From Mugil cephalus (Eukaryota; Chordata; Actinopteri; Mugiliformes; Mugilidae): DNA of 64,000 nt. Numbering within the stretch: the stretch's first letter is position 1; every line of letters begins with the position of its first letter. The stretch is from positions 11,286,501 through 11,350,500 of the forward strand of contig NC_061771.1 of the NCBI RefSeq assembly GCF_022458985.1, written 5' to 3'. Of this stretch, positions 1-12,082 are shown piece after piece. Made by a program: the position numbers and the translations under genes. The notes beneath the pieces were generated by a model. That model saw only the letters and a list, made by a program, of their open reading frames with translations, was not told the DNA's origin and made no database searches.

Positions 1-413
1 GATTTCTCATTAAATGTTAAGTCCAAGTGACTTTACTTTAGTGTTACTTGTTTAACACCTGGTGTGTTTGCACTGTTATTTTAAACTCCCTGATAGACAC
101 TAGAAACATCCGACTAATTTTCTTTGTTGAGTTCACAAGCAACAGTGTTTACATTACACGTTATCCACTAGTGACATTGAAAACTCACTGTTCTTGGAGG
201 AGAACTCCACACTTTCCCCATTTTGCTGCCAGGTGTCCATATGTAAATAAACCTGACTGAGCTCAAACGAAACTGATTTCCAGTCTAGTTTCTCTGCACT
301 TTGCAGCGTTTTCAGAAGACTACAGCAGATATCAGAATATTTTGAATCACTCATCATAATTTTCTTTATATATTCTCTAACATTGCCACTGTGCGACTTT
401 CTCTCTCGTGCAG

Positions 414-3400
414 CCGGGCCTTCCTCTGTCTGCAGTGTGTGAGATCTGCAAGGAGCCCAACCAAGAGGAAACTGGGGAACTGTCCCTCACTCTGATGGAG
501 TGCTCCAACTGTGCACAGATAGTCCATCCTGCCTGCCTCACGGTACAGCATATACTAACCTGAGTATATCGCACCATGCCAGTATGTAGCTCCTAAATAT
601 ATAGCTCCCTGTTCTGCAGTGGCCAAAGCTACATCTGTTAACTTAAGTCTAAACATGTGGACTTTATTTATCCCACGGTATAAATAAAATGCCTACATAC
701 GTGCCTACACACCTACCTACCTACACTATATCAGTTACTAGCTTGGAGTTCATTCTAAGTGACTCGTGTTGCTGGGATCCACTGTTTACATTTAACTCAG
801 CCCTGAGTACGGGCAGTGTTGGAATAGTTTAACTAGAACTAAGAACAAGCTGCCCATGAATAACTGTAACCAAGGACACTTGAAGTCTGGCTGGTAACCG
901 CCCATGATCCAGACCAGACAGTTTGTAAACTACAGTGAGGAGTGTTTCCAACACTAATGGATATTTATTGAGTACATGACCAAAGAGAAATGTACCCAGA
1001 TGAATTCAGCTCTTGACACTATACATGACCAGTTCTCCAAAATATAATGTGAACGCACTGCACGAGTGTCTTCAGGTAGAGAAGACAGATATTCTGCAGT
1101 CGTCTGATGGAACAAGTATTTCACTTGCTGAATACAGAACATGAGTCAGAAAGAAATAAGGAGGACAGTGAAAATGATGCACAGAGAATAGCTTAGTGGC
1201 TTTACTGTTGAAGCCAAATTTAATTAAAGTTTTTAGCAGTTTTTACGTAAACGTAATTTGTAATCGTTGCATTCTGTTTTTTTTTTTTTTGTACACCGTG
1301 TTTTTCTTTTTCCTTTATTATTTTCTTTAAGATTGTATTAATAATGACAGTCCTAATTTTCTGCATCTTCCTCTGCAGGTCCAAGGGGAAGGAGTGGTGA
1401 ATAAAGACCTGCCCAGCTGTTGGGAGTGTCCAAAGTGTGTCCAGGGGATCACTGATCCAGAGGTAAACAACATCTTATCCAACAGTCAACAGTCTATTAA
1501 CCCCGTGTTCACACACACTTGGCTAGTGTTTCAAAGCTAATGGGTATTGTGTGTCTTCTTTTTGTTTTTCATGATTTACCCTTTTCCTTTTGTACTCTGG
1601 TTGCTTTACTTTCCGTTTTCTTTGACTTTAATTTGAATCCGTCAGTCATCAGGTAGTGATGAATCGTTGGCTGCAGGCCACCGACAGCACATCCGCCCCC
1701 ACGGCCCCCTGGTCCTCAGGCTGGGTCCCGGGCCCTCTGCTACCATAGGGGGTCCTGTGGGCTCCCAGCAGGATGGGGAGGTTGTCCACTGTGGTTTCTT
1801 CCCTTCTCCTCTTCCATCCTGCTCTTCCTCCTCCTCCGCTTCACTTCTGTTGGTGGCGGCCCCTCTGCCTTCTCAGCCAATCAGCTCGAGACTGGTGAGA
1901 GGTGCCGGCTACTCTGCGTACATCCTTCCGTCTGTCGCGTGCACCCCATCACTTTTTTCCCCTTTTTTTTCTGAACTGTGGAAAGCTACAGAGAATCATT
2001 TCATTTGTTTGAGAGTTGTGTCACTGCTTTTTTTTTTTTTTTTTTTTTTTTTTACGCTGCCTTTCGATAAGATTAAATTCTGTTCTGTTTTTGCTTCTCC
2101 ATACATTCTGAATAATTTAGTTTTCATGGCTAATCACAAACAGCTATGACAAGGTATGAGTAAAGTGCTCTTATAGTGGAAGCGGTTTCCCCAGGGAACG
2201 TGCTGAGGCCTTGAGGTTTTTCTACATGGTGCAGATGACAAGCCAGATTAGTAGTAGTTGTTTTTTTTTTAGTGTGATACAGTTTTGTGTGTTTAATCTC
2301 TATCAGACACTTCACTGTCTCGTGTTCACCACCTGTGAATTGTGTCCAGAAATGAAACAATCACCATGCTCCATATCCTTTTAATGACAGCAGCAGAATG
2401 TTGTTATCCACTGTATTTTCTTTTGTTTTTGAACCACCCAAAAAACCCCACGTTTTCTAACCTCCACCTCACCCACAAACACCTCGATTTCTCCTTCCCT
2501 TTCTTCTCTGTCCTCACCTTCCTCTCAGTCTGATTCACTGTGAGCAAGCTTTATTGACATGAATCAAATTAAATGTGGCTGTGTAAAAAAGCCTGAACCG
2601 AATGTGAACCTTTTCTGTTTTTGGTGAGTAGATTTATAAATGGAACGTGCACAGTTTCAAACTTCAGAAATATGGGCAGGCAATGGGTCAGCGGGCTTGA
2701 GTTTTTTGTGATTCCAAAGACTGGAAGGAAGCTGACGTGTTGACGAGTAGAAAACTTTCTGAGGACCGCTCATCGGATTACGACCTTAAGAAATATTTTG
2801 CATATTCTTCAGTGGTGGTAAATTCTTCAACACATGCACATGTTATGATTTCCGGGTTTGCAAACGACCTTCCAAATAAGCCTTTTGTGTTTTGCAAACA
2901 AATCTTGTGGATGTAATAATAATAAGAAATATAACTTGTTGGGTTTAAATGAGGAAATGCATGTTCAGGAAGAAAGGAGTGCAGGATGTTTCTTGAAAGA
3001 ACACCTCTCCTACTTTTCAGTGGGTGAATTAATCAGGCTTTTGGGCTCGTGTTGCAGCCAATGGCATGAGGGGAATATACCTCATGCCATTGGCTGCGAA
3101 TCAGCAAATGTGTGATCTATTTTAAAAGGTGCAAATTGCAGGTTTTACTACGAGTCTCTCAACATAGCACATCTAAACATTGGACATCTGTTGGCCTCAG
3201 TACACGCAAGACTGCCTCACAAAACCAGAAGCCCTTTACAAGAAAAGAAAAATTGGTGAAAATATAATTAAAATGTTAATAGGTGAAAGTATGTAGTAAT
3301 CTAAAGACAATTAATGTTCTTTCACAATTATTGTCTGGTTGTATTTCAGAGCTCTTAGAAAAAAAGTGACTTTTTGACTAACCATATTGACTAGTATAGT

Positions 3401-6400
3401 ATAGTATAGTGAAGTATAGTATAGTATAGTATCATGTGTCAATACTTACCATCTAGTGTTTTATATTTGAACAAACTAATGCGTGCTTCATAAATTCTCT
3501 TTATAAGATTGTATATTTATTTATTTATTTATTTATTTAAATCTTAAGTGTCAGTGAAGGACAGAAGACATGACTTCATGACATCATTTGCCTTCACCTT
3601 GTTTGTCACACTGTGTTTAACTCCATATACTGTTAATGCAGTTCTTATTGTTTATCATGGCTTTGAGTGGGGTCCAGTTTGACGCTTCATGAGGCTTTTC
3701 CATTCCAGTTGTTTGCAGATGTGTAAATGACCAAATATTTATTCATGCAAAGCAAAACCTGTCGGAGGAAGAATCTCAGAGACCCGGGGTTATTTTTGTT
3801 AATATTTTTTCTTCTCTTTCCGAAACAGTCAAAAGGCGACAGAGGGGACGGCCTTCCAGTGGTAAGTCTTTATCACGCCTTTGCTTTAGGATTTTCAGTT
3901 TGCTCTTGAAAGCACTTGTCCATAGTTTTATGTTTTTATGACTATTCAGCCTTCTCTTCCTTCCTCCCCACGTCCAGAAAAGAAAATCCTCTTCCCTGCT
4001 AGACGCGCGTATAGCTAAGATTTACAGACGACAGCGACACAGCCGTGATGGGGACGACTCTGCCAGTGATGACGATGATGGTTTGTCTTGGTTAAAAGTT
4101 AAACAAAATCAGAATTTGTGATTACTTTATTTTTACCTGCTCGTCTCTCCCATTCATTCGTGCATCTCTGCAGCATCTCATCGAAGAAAGATGCTTCATG
4201 CCCGAGCGGGGAGCCACTCCTCCAGGAAGGCGTTCGGTGCCAACAGGAGAGGCCTGCTGAGAGGAGGCTCGGCTCACAGAGGAAACAGAGGAGCTCTTGT
4301 GTCTCAAAGCTCCTCCGTCCTCAAACTGAAGCGAGGGATGGGCATAAGGGAGGCTGGGCGCAGGGGACGAGGCGTGAGGCTGCGGGGCGGCTCCAGCATG
4401 CAGCGGAGGGGGGACGAGTTTGAGGATTCGGACGACGATGACGACGACGACGACGACGAGGACGAGGAAGAGGAGGAGGAGGAGGAGGAAGAGGAGGACA
4501 GTGAAGACGGAGACAGGGAGCGACAGCATCGACGGCGCAGGAGGAGACACAGGACTGATGATGAAGAGGATGATGATGATGAAGACAGCGAGGGGCAGGA
4601 GTTCGACCCTGAGGAGGAGGAGATGGACACTCTGGAAGACGAAGAGGATGAAGACGTCCAGGACGAAGGGCACTGGGATTCAGACCCAGAACCTCCGGTG
4701 CTTCTGGTGTCTGATCTGAATGACGACCTGCTGAGTGGCTCCTACCTGACGGTCACTCTGCAGAGCCCCCACAAGACCAAGAGACAGTCCGGTAAGACTT
4801 CACACCAAACACTCACTGTGTGTCCAGGTTCAATTCATACTCAATATTTGTTCTGTACGTTCTCATAATCTGTGAAGCAAGCAGAAATAACTTCATCTCT
4901 AACAGAGACTGTTTGCTGTTCAGGCTCCATCGTTCCAAAGCTGGAAGCAGCCATGGGTCAGAGGAGCGCTTCAGTCAGCGGAGGAGTTCAGCAGGGCTTC
5001 ATCCAGAGAAAGACGGCTCTGTCCAAACCTTCACGGCTCAAACACGACTCCACATCCGACAGCATTTCCCCCAGAGGACCTGGCAGGTAGAGTCATTCAT
5101 ACAACATTATTACAGTGCTGCATTTGACCTGGGTCCAGTTCGTCTTCACAGGAAAGTCGAGAAAAAGTTCTGACACACCTGTAATACTACATGCTTGCAA
5201 ACTGAATTGTGATTGGTCATGATAATCAAATCAAAACAAGAGCGTATGCATTTGATCGGCCTGTGGGTAACATGTGTTCACACTGAAAACAAACCTTACG
5301 GATGTATAATAGACCTGGCAGCTCTGCGTTTGGTTTGGTGATGATTGACTAGAACACTTTATACAGAGAACAGTTCAGTTTCTATCTAACCTGAACGACT
5401 CTGACGTCTTTAACTCAATTTATGTTTTGTTTGTTGTTCATCTCAAAGGCCTCGTCTGAGGGGTGGCCACGGGGACAAAGGCAGTAGAACCCGCTCATCG
5501 TCATCTTCAGAAGACGAAGCTGCTCCTGCGTCCTCCTGTCTGTCTCCCCTGTCCTTACTCAATCTGCCGTCCTTCAAAGACGTGGGCAATGAGAGAGAAG
5601 GGGAAAAGGAGGTGTGGGTGTCTGTGTTCAGATACTTGACCAGAGCTGAGCTGCTGGCCTGCATGACCGTGTGTAGGGCGTGGTATAAGTGGTATGTTGA
5701 GCAGTTTTACACTCGTGAATATGTGCTGTATGTAGAAGTTTCTCCAGAGCTCCACAGCTTGTGCTTTAACCAACCCTGTCTCTGTTCTGTGCAGGAGCTG
5801 TGATAAACGTCTGTGGAGCCACATTGATGTGAGTCGGTGCAGCCCGCTCAGCAACCAAGCCCTGGCAGGCATCATCAAACGCCACCCCACCTCGCTGGAT
5901 CTGTCCTGGACACCCCTGGCCAAGAGACAGCTCAACTGTTTGCTCACTAGGCTCCCAGGTACAAACACACACTATCGCGCACGCATTTCTAAGTGTGCCT
6001 ACGTATGCGTCTCATCATTCCGCCTGTGTTCATGTGTCCAGGTCTTAGGGAGCTGAGGGTGACTGGTTTGTCCTGGTCCTGTCTGTCAGCGCTGGTTTCT
6101 CCCACTCTGCCACACCTGCGCCTGCTGGACTTGCGCTGGTGTGACGGCCTGAAAGACGCACAGATTAAAGAGATCATCACTGTACCTGGTCAGTGAGTTA
6201 TTCCCTGAGCTCTACCTGGATGTTTATGTGGAAGGATTCTACACACTTCTACACAGTGGGGAGGTGCTGCAGCATAATGTAGTGTGTGTGTGTGTGTGTG
6301 TACGCAGCAGATCTGTAATGTTTTTTGTAAAGGGACCCTCATGTAAACCACAGTAAAATCCAGAGAAAATTATAAATTTAATTCTGAATTTGGCAGCTAG

Positions 6401-7749
6401 ACAGATGAATGTGTCTAATATAGTCAGCAGTGGAGTGTCTTTACTGCCACCTGGAGGCAGGAGGTGTGTGTTCCATCTGCAGCCTCTAACAGGGTGATGT
6501 TTCACACTGTCAAACATGTACACACAACAGATCAGCTGGTTTCTTTCCAAAGAAGCATCAGACTGTTGAATAAAAACCACAGAGAGGTCACGTCAGACTT
6601 ATTTTGGATACTGGTAAATGTCCAGTCACGTCCATTCAGAACTCAGAGTAACCAGTTTACTTGTGGATAATTACCTAATTGCATTACAACCTAATTATGT
6701 CCGTACCGTTTGCTACCCAGATTGCATGTACAAATGTAGAATCTAAATGAATTACTTTTTTTAAAAGATTTTCCCCCACCACTTTGTTTTAAACTGAAGA
6801 TTGTCGATCATTCTAAGGACCAACCCACACAACTACGACACATAGAAAACAATTGACATCTGTGTAGAAGGTCTTGGCAAACATTTGAGATTATTTATTC
6901 ATAATGTTAAACTTCAGATCTTGGGCCACGTGCAAGTTTCCTTCCACATACTCACATGTTAAACTCAAGTTAAACTCTGTATCCTCCCTCACTGATCTGC
7001 TCAGTTCAGATGAACATTGTCTGACTATGTTTAGGTTTGGAGTCGTCCCGCAGCCGACTGAAGAACATGGTGACGCTGTGTCTGTCCGGTCTGGACGTCA
7101 GTGACTCCACTCTGAGGCTCATTCAGCGACACATGCACCAGCTGGAAAAGCTGGACCTGGCTCACTGCAAGGACATCACGGATTCCTCCATCGCACTGCT
7201 GGCGGCAGCAGGGACTCACACTCGCAACAACCTCACTGAGCTCATTCTGGCAGGTGTGTGTTTGAGCACAGCTTCTCTCCAGTTGAACTGTCTCCTGGCC
7301 TGTTACTCAGCCTGTTTCTGGGTTGTTTGTCTGTCTTCACAGTCGCGTTTACCTCATGACACGGCTTCTTATATGATGCGTGCCACCATTCCTTACGCTT
7401 AGAAGTCATAGAAGGGTTTCAGTTTTGGTTACAGATGATCATTAGTGATTCTTAGTTGAGCATTTTCTTTTTCATGAGCCACCTGATCCAAATCCTGGAT
7501 GTTGTGATGACTGAAGAAAAACTAAAAACTCATTAAACTAATTTACATTGTGTGTGTCTTTGTCCAGGTTGCAGCGAGTTAACAGACGGCTGTCTGTCTT
7601 ACCTGAAGCGTCTCTCTTCTCTGACTTTGTTGGACCTCAGAGGTTGCAGGGGCATTAGCAGACGAGCCTGCGACAGCTTCATTTCTGACTTGTCTCATGT
7701 GGCTCTCTATTGTATGATGGAGGAGAAGTTCATCCAGCGCCTGGACTAA
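414..7749 (+). CDS. kdm2a: kdm2a-like lysine demethylase / F-box LRR protein, 3' part
   Basis: Nuclear JmjC histone demethylase of the KDM2/FBXL11 family (H3K36me1/2, CpG-island binding); the JmjC and most of the CXXC lie left of the window. Exons: 414-542, 1379-1462, 1646-1894 (tentative), 3829-3861, 3978-4080, 4174-4791, 4924-5086, 5449-5691, 5795-5958, 6042-6188, 7035-7253, 7568-7749. They sum to 778 codons with phases agreeing at every junction. Visible domains: PHD finger (CEIC, MECSNC, HPAC, CWECPKC), a Lys/Arg-rich then long Asp/Glu tract (4420-4660), F-box (VWVSVFRYLTRAELLACM), then leucine-rich repeats (SLDLSW, LRLLDLRW, LEKLDLAHC, LTLLDLRGC) ending EKFIQRLD. From memory the LRR end is nearer KDM2A than KDM2B or FBXL19, and rps6kb2 is a near neighbour as in human. 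Which teleost paralogue (aa or ab) I cannot tell. Confidence 0.85.
1646..1894 (+). CDS. kdm2a: tentative exon of the kdm2a-like gene
   Basis: A pyrimidine-AG acceptor before 1646 and a GTGAGA donor after 1894 bound 83 open codons, phase 0 on both sides, so the gene model is in frame with or without it. The encoded peptide is Ser/Pro/Gly-rich (SSGSDESLAAG at the start) and I recognise no domain. It lies between the PHD finger and the basic/acidic linker, a region that is poorly conserved in KDM2 proteins. It could be a real or alternative exon, or a chance open stretch. Confidence 0.4.
3054..3097. repeat. perfect 18-bp inverted repeat, 8-nt loop
   Basis: Arm 3054-3071 begins GCAGCCAATGGC and its exact reverse complement is 3080-3097, ending GCCATTGGCTGC. 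The loop is 3072-3079. It lies in a kdm2a-like intron. Transcribed RNA would fold into a tight hairpin. No element ends are visible around it. Confidence 0.85.
3393..3540. repeat. simple repeats (TATAG)n and (TTTA)n
   Basis: About eight copies of a five-base TATAG unit (3393-3431, one unit altered) and a short (TTTA)n run at about 3510-3540, both in a kdm2a-like intron. Confidence 0.85.
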
Positions 7750-8250
7750 CACAGTTACAGTACTGTCTAAGAGGGAAGAACCTTTGTCGTTGTTGTATAT
7801 ATTTTTATATTCTCAAACCAGCTTGTCCCGGCGGCCTTAAGGTACCGTAAGTATGAGTATTACGTACAGAAATGTCCCTTTGTGATAAGTGAGGAGAAAC
7901 ACTGAAACTCCCACCTCTTCTCATCCAGCAAGACAGTTTAACAGAATATGAGCATAATCGTAAATCAACAAGTTAACTGACTTTTTTGTAATTTCTTGTA
8001 GGTTTGCATTTTCTACATCTTTTGAACATACTTTACTGTATAAAGGGGTATAAAGGTGTCTTTAAGTAGTAAAAATACTGGGGGAAAAACAACCTTGTTT
8101 ACTTGAACACAGTGGATACCTGTGATTAACATCGTGGTATTTTGTTTCTGAACAGTGAATTCCACATTTTCTTTTTTTTTTTTGTTTCACTAAGACATGT
8201 GGTATTAAACAGTTTGAATACTTAATAAAATGTGAATTGTTGAGGTTTTC
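7750..8250 (+). promoter_or_regulatory. kdm2a-like 3' UTR and poly(A) signal
   Basis: Follows the TAA stop at 7747-7749. It is AT-rich with no ORF of interest. AATAAA at 8224-8229 is the first canonical poly(A) signal downstream, giving a 3' UTR of about 0.5 kb. The exact cleavage point is inferred. Confidence 0.6.
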
Positions 8251-9024
8251 ATGTGTACATCTAAGTATCCCACGGAAACGGCTTCATCTGTCAGCAACAG
8301 GCACGGAGTGTGACAATGCACAACACAATAACTTCATTAAACCACATACATAATAAATACTGAAGTTTCCCTTCCTATCATGACAAAACAAAACATGAAA
8401 CTTTTTTAGTTTGTTGTTTAAAGTTGAAAAGCTCATGTTAAAAAAGGAAAAATGACTCGATGAAAGAAACAATGACAACAAGGTGGAAACGTGTCAGCCA
8501 GATTAAGAAACACAATGAATCATTTTATTTCATGTGTGAACAACTCTTGGTAAAATTATACTATTAGTTTTCTGTCTTTCAAGGGAATGTGTCTCATGAG
8601 ACTCTGAAAAATGCTATATTTAAGCGTCTGAGACGCAGCATAGCAAACTGTAGCACCCTGATTTTATTTCATTAGCAGACGCATGTACAGTGGGAATAAA
8701 AAGTGTAAAGTTTTTGTGATGTAACAAAGAACTACTTTTACTTTGAAAATGTACTGCCTGTGAGGTGCCACTGAAAACCAAAGAGATACGCTTCAGAGAA
8801 GAAAACTGAATAAAATACTTTGCAAACTTCTTTACAACTGGATCTTTTCCCATGTTCAGAATCAAATTCTCATCAAGTGCGTGGAGCCCTACACACCTGT
8901 CTGCACCTGAAAGACACGTTCCTGACTGAGCCTGCGACAAGAACCATGGATCCAAAAGAGCTCACAAAACATCAACAGAGTTGAAAAATGTCACACACAC
9001 AAGAGTACAAAAACGTTTCGATCC
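8251..9024. other. intergenic stretch, nothing recognised
   Basis: AT-rich sequence between the kdm2a-like poly(A) signal and a repeat cluster. The short open frames on the minus strand (for example 8620-8955) show no splice context, domain or composition that suggests coding. Confidence 0.5.
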
Positions 9025-10110
9025 AATCTTATTTATATAGCATTAGAATCTTTATTCTTCTTTTGTTTCACAACATTTATAAAGAACCAAGCCCAAACCC
9101 CCTAGAGCAGTGGTCGGCAACACTCAACACTCAAAGAGCCATTTGGACCCGTTTCCCATAGAAAAGAAAACACTGGGAGCCATAAAACCCCTTTGACATC
9201 TAAAATGTAGACAACACTGCATATATCGCTTTTACCTCAATGCTAGGCCTATGTATAAAAACTATATTGTGTTGCACTTATAAAAAGAAAGAACTGCAAC
9301 AGAAAGCAACATGTTGTTTATGCACAGGAATACATTTTGAACATTTTGAAAAAAGCAGATTGAACGTAACACTGCATATATCGTTTATTACTTCTATGCT
9401 AGGTATAAAAAAACTATAGTGTGTTGCATTTATGAAATGAAAGAATTGCTACAGAGAAAACAAAATTGTATTTATGCATACATAACAGGGATTTATCCAC
9501 GGTTGGCCTATCTGCGGTGGAAAAGTTCAATAAATAGCGGGCTGGACCTGCCGGCGGGTGTCGCACATCGGCAGTCGTGACGTATATTACGAGCGACAAA
9601 AAATTAAACACATTTCATTTTAATGTTACAAGATTACCATAAATTCTAATTTATTATAATTATGTTTAAAAAACCAAAGAACTAAAATAAAATACATTTG
9701 AATTAAATACTCGATAGCAAAGAGTATATGCGCTGCAATGCACTGTGGGTGTTAAGTGTTTTTTGATGTTACGACCTAGTATATACAGTCAGTGGTTACG
9801 ACCATGAGTGTGAGTGGTGGTGTGGCATTCAATGTCATTCAGTTGTTGTGTAGCTCTTGTTTGTTCACTACTGGCTGAACATTTGCCGCTTTTCTGAGGC
9901 AGTTAGCGTGAAAAAGTGAACGACTTTTATTCAGCGTCGTTGCCCCGCTCTGCTCGCTGCAGAGAGCCGCAGCAGAGGAACGGAAGAGCCGCTAGCGGCT
10001 CCGGAGCCGCGGGTTGCCGACTCCTGCCCTTGAGCAAGTAGCACAGCTAACAGGAAGAAACCTGGAGCAGACCCAAGCCTATATTGACGGAAACATCTGA
10101 TTGAGGGTAG
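9025..10110 (-). repeat. old dispersed teleost repeat split by a hAT insertion
   Basis: The two outer parts (about 9025-9107 and 10035-10110) match a repeat present again at 36580-36760 and 38660-38790. Shared marks are CTTATTTATATAG at one end and AACAGGAAGAAACCTGGAGC further in. The hAT element at 9108-10026 sits between the parts. The family is a common interspersed repeat of teleost genomes; I cannot name it with certainty. Confidence 0.6.
9108..10026. mobile_element. non-autonomous hAT-like DNA transposon, 919 bp
   Basis: The left end CAGTGGTCGGCAAC and right end GTTGCCGACTCCTG form imperfect terminal inverted repeats. They are flanked by CCCTAGAG (9100-9107) and CCCTTGAG (10027-10034), 8-bp target duplications differing at one base. 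An 8-bp duplication and CAG...CTG ends are typical of the hAT superfamily. No transposase ORF is inside. It inserted into an older dispersed repeat. Confidence 0.8.
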
Positions 10111-10753
10111 AGAAAGAAAAAGAAGAGCAGGAGGAACAAGTTGATGCATACATTTGTCATATACAGAACTGTTCATACATGTAGCATGTAAACCTGAGAT
10201 GAAGAGGTGGGCAAATAGCTAATGACATACTGTACAAAAGCACACAAATGCATGGGGAGTGAGGGAAATTAGAGGATATATGTGCTCAATGTGAGAGGAA
10301 AGAATGAGAAGCAAGCAGAGGATAGATGCTCAGTGCATCATAGGAAAGGAAGTCTTAAGCCTAACATTAAAGCTTTCAGTATACATTTCTTTTGATTCAT
10401 CATCAATCTCCCATGTAGCATGCATCAGCTGTATCATGAACTGTCCTCTTGTTTGCATCGTGTTTACATGCTGCATGCATTTACAGTAATTATGTTGTGC
10501 TAAAGTTTGTTGAAGTTATAAAACCATTTTTTTGACTTAGACTTCCGGTCTGGTCTGACTACTAACGCCACAAACACGTGGTGGTAAACAGTATATTACA
10601 TCCGCAGTGGCGCAGGGAGAGCTAATAGGGACGTCCAGGGGACGTTTGCTCAATAATCTCATAGGAGGCAGTAACGGGAAAGGGACCGACCCACAAGGAC
10701 AGCACCTCGCGGGTTATTGCTTCATATACAGTAGGCTTTCATATTACAGTAGA

Positions 10754-10826
10754 GCCCGGATAGCTCAGTCGGTAGAGCATCAGACTTTTAATCTGAGGGT
10801 CCAGGGTTCAAGTCCCTGTTCGGGCG
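10754..10826 (+). tRNA. tRNA-Lys (anticodon TTT)
   Basis: 73 nt folding as a full cloverleaf. Acceptor GCCCGGA pairs with TTCGGGC, the D-arm is GCTCAGTCGGTAGAGC, the anticodon loop CTTTTAA has anticodon TTT, and the T-arm is CAGGGTTCAAGTCCCTG. Internal A box (TAGCTCAGTCGG) and B box (GGTTCAAGTCC) are intact. No intron and no encoded CCA. A T6 pol III terminator follows at 10831-10836. From memory it matches the vertebrate tRNA-Lys(UUU) consensus at essentially every base, so it looks functional rather than SINE-derived. Confidence 0.95.
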
Positions 10827-10830
10827 TCAG

Positions 10831-10836
10831 TTTTTT
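10831..10836 (+). terminator. RNA polymerase III T-run terminator of tRNA-Lys
   Basis: Six T residues starting five bases past the tRNA 3' end, the usual pol III stop signal. Confidence 0.8.
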
Positions 10837-10873
10837 GCGTTTTCAGACGCAATTCTTATAATCAAGATCTAGC

Positions 10874-12082
10874 CAGGCCCGGTTCTACCTAATTTAGTGC
10901 CCTAGGTACCATCACTGCCCCCCCAACCTCACCCCACCCCATCCCGACCCCGACCCCGACCTCCTCCACCACCCACCCCTCCTCCTCCTCCTCCGACACA
11001 CACACACGATTACATTGCACCAGCCAAAAGAACAATCACAACAGTTCAATTTGACAGTAGCAAACTTTCAGGTAACTCTTCCCAGCGTGTCTTTCAACTC
11101 AACTAAAATTGTAGACGTCTGAGAATCTTTGGTATCATCAAATGAAACCTGCCTAGCCTTGGATAAGCTCCTCTATGCGACAGCAGAGTGCATTTTCTGA
11201 GTGCATCTAGACAGACAGAGTAAACGTATTACATTACATTATTAAGCCCAATAAATAATAACCTGCTGCAGCTTGCATTTTCATCACCTGGCTACTGAAT
11301 TTCAGCACAATATCAAACGTGATAAGCCAGTAGGAGAATTAAGCACTAGCAGCAACTGTGTCAGTAGGCACACAGTTGTTACTACTAGTTATGACTATGG
11401 TAAATTTAAATTTTCAACTCGACCAAACACAATGACGACGTGGTGAAACTGAAATAAAATACTAAATCAGAACGGACTTACAGGCAGAGATGAAAACTGT
11501 GTAGAAAACTCGTGAAAAGTCATCACATACGTAAACAGCGCCGATGCAGCGCGCACTTCACATTAAACGCGGTGTAGCTAGCAAGCAGAAATGTTTGCTA
11601 CCGAGCTAGCGCAAATAAAACGTCGTCACACATAACGGCATAATTAAAAAAGTGGCACCGCCTAATGTTACCTTTATATTGCAGCTTCCTCTTCTCCTCT
11701 TTTCTTGTCTTTCGGTTCTGCGCACCCGAGGACTTGAACGGCCTTTTTTCATCGTAAAAAACAAAACCATCACCTGCCCGTGACCTGAGCTCTGATCCCT
11801 CTGACCATGAGGCGCGCACCCGTCATGTGACTTAGCAGCACCGCATTTTAGGAACATCATTGTTTATTTATTTGTTAATATTTATAAATATCTTTATAAA
11901 TATCAAGAGAGAACACATTAAGGAGGGCGACTAGGCATAGAAAATTATTATTCTTTTTTTTTTTAAATGTTTTTATTTTCATTTTTTCCCTCGATGAGAA
12001 GGGTCCCCGGTAGCGCCTCTCCAGCAGATGGCGCTCTAGGCGACCGCCTATTTCGCCTATGTAAAGTGCCGCCCCGGGTCTT
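10874..12082 (-). mobile_element. hAT-like element with remnant transposase first exon
   Basis: A repeat unit bounded by CAGGCCCGG on the left and the complementary-like CCGGGTCTT on the right, with low-complexity C-rich DNA near the left end. On the minus strand an exon from ATG 11817-11819 to donor at 11672 encodes a peptide with KSSGAQNRKTRKEEKRK. This resembles the lead-in of the ZMYM1-like hAT transposases of fish, recalled from memory. The catalytic part is absent, so the copy is non-autonomous. I could not find clean 8-bp target duplications, so the borders are good to about ten bases. Confidence 0.55.

Noticed and set aside
4304-4630. Long poly-Ser ORF on the minus strand
   Set aside because: It is the reverse reading of the GAC/GAG-rich acidic tract of the kdm2a-like exon, whose + frame has splice and domain support.
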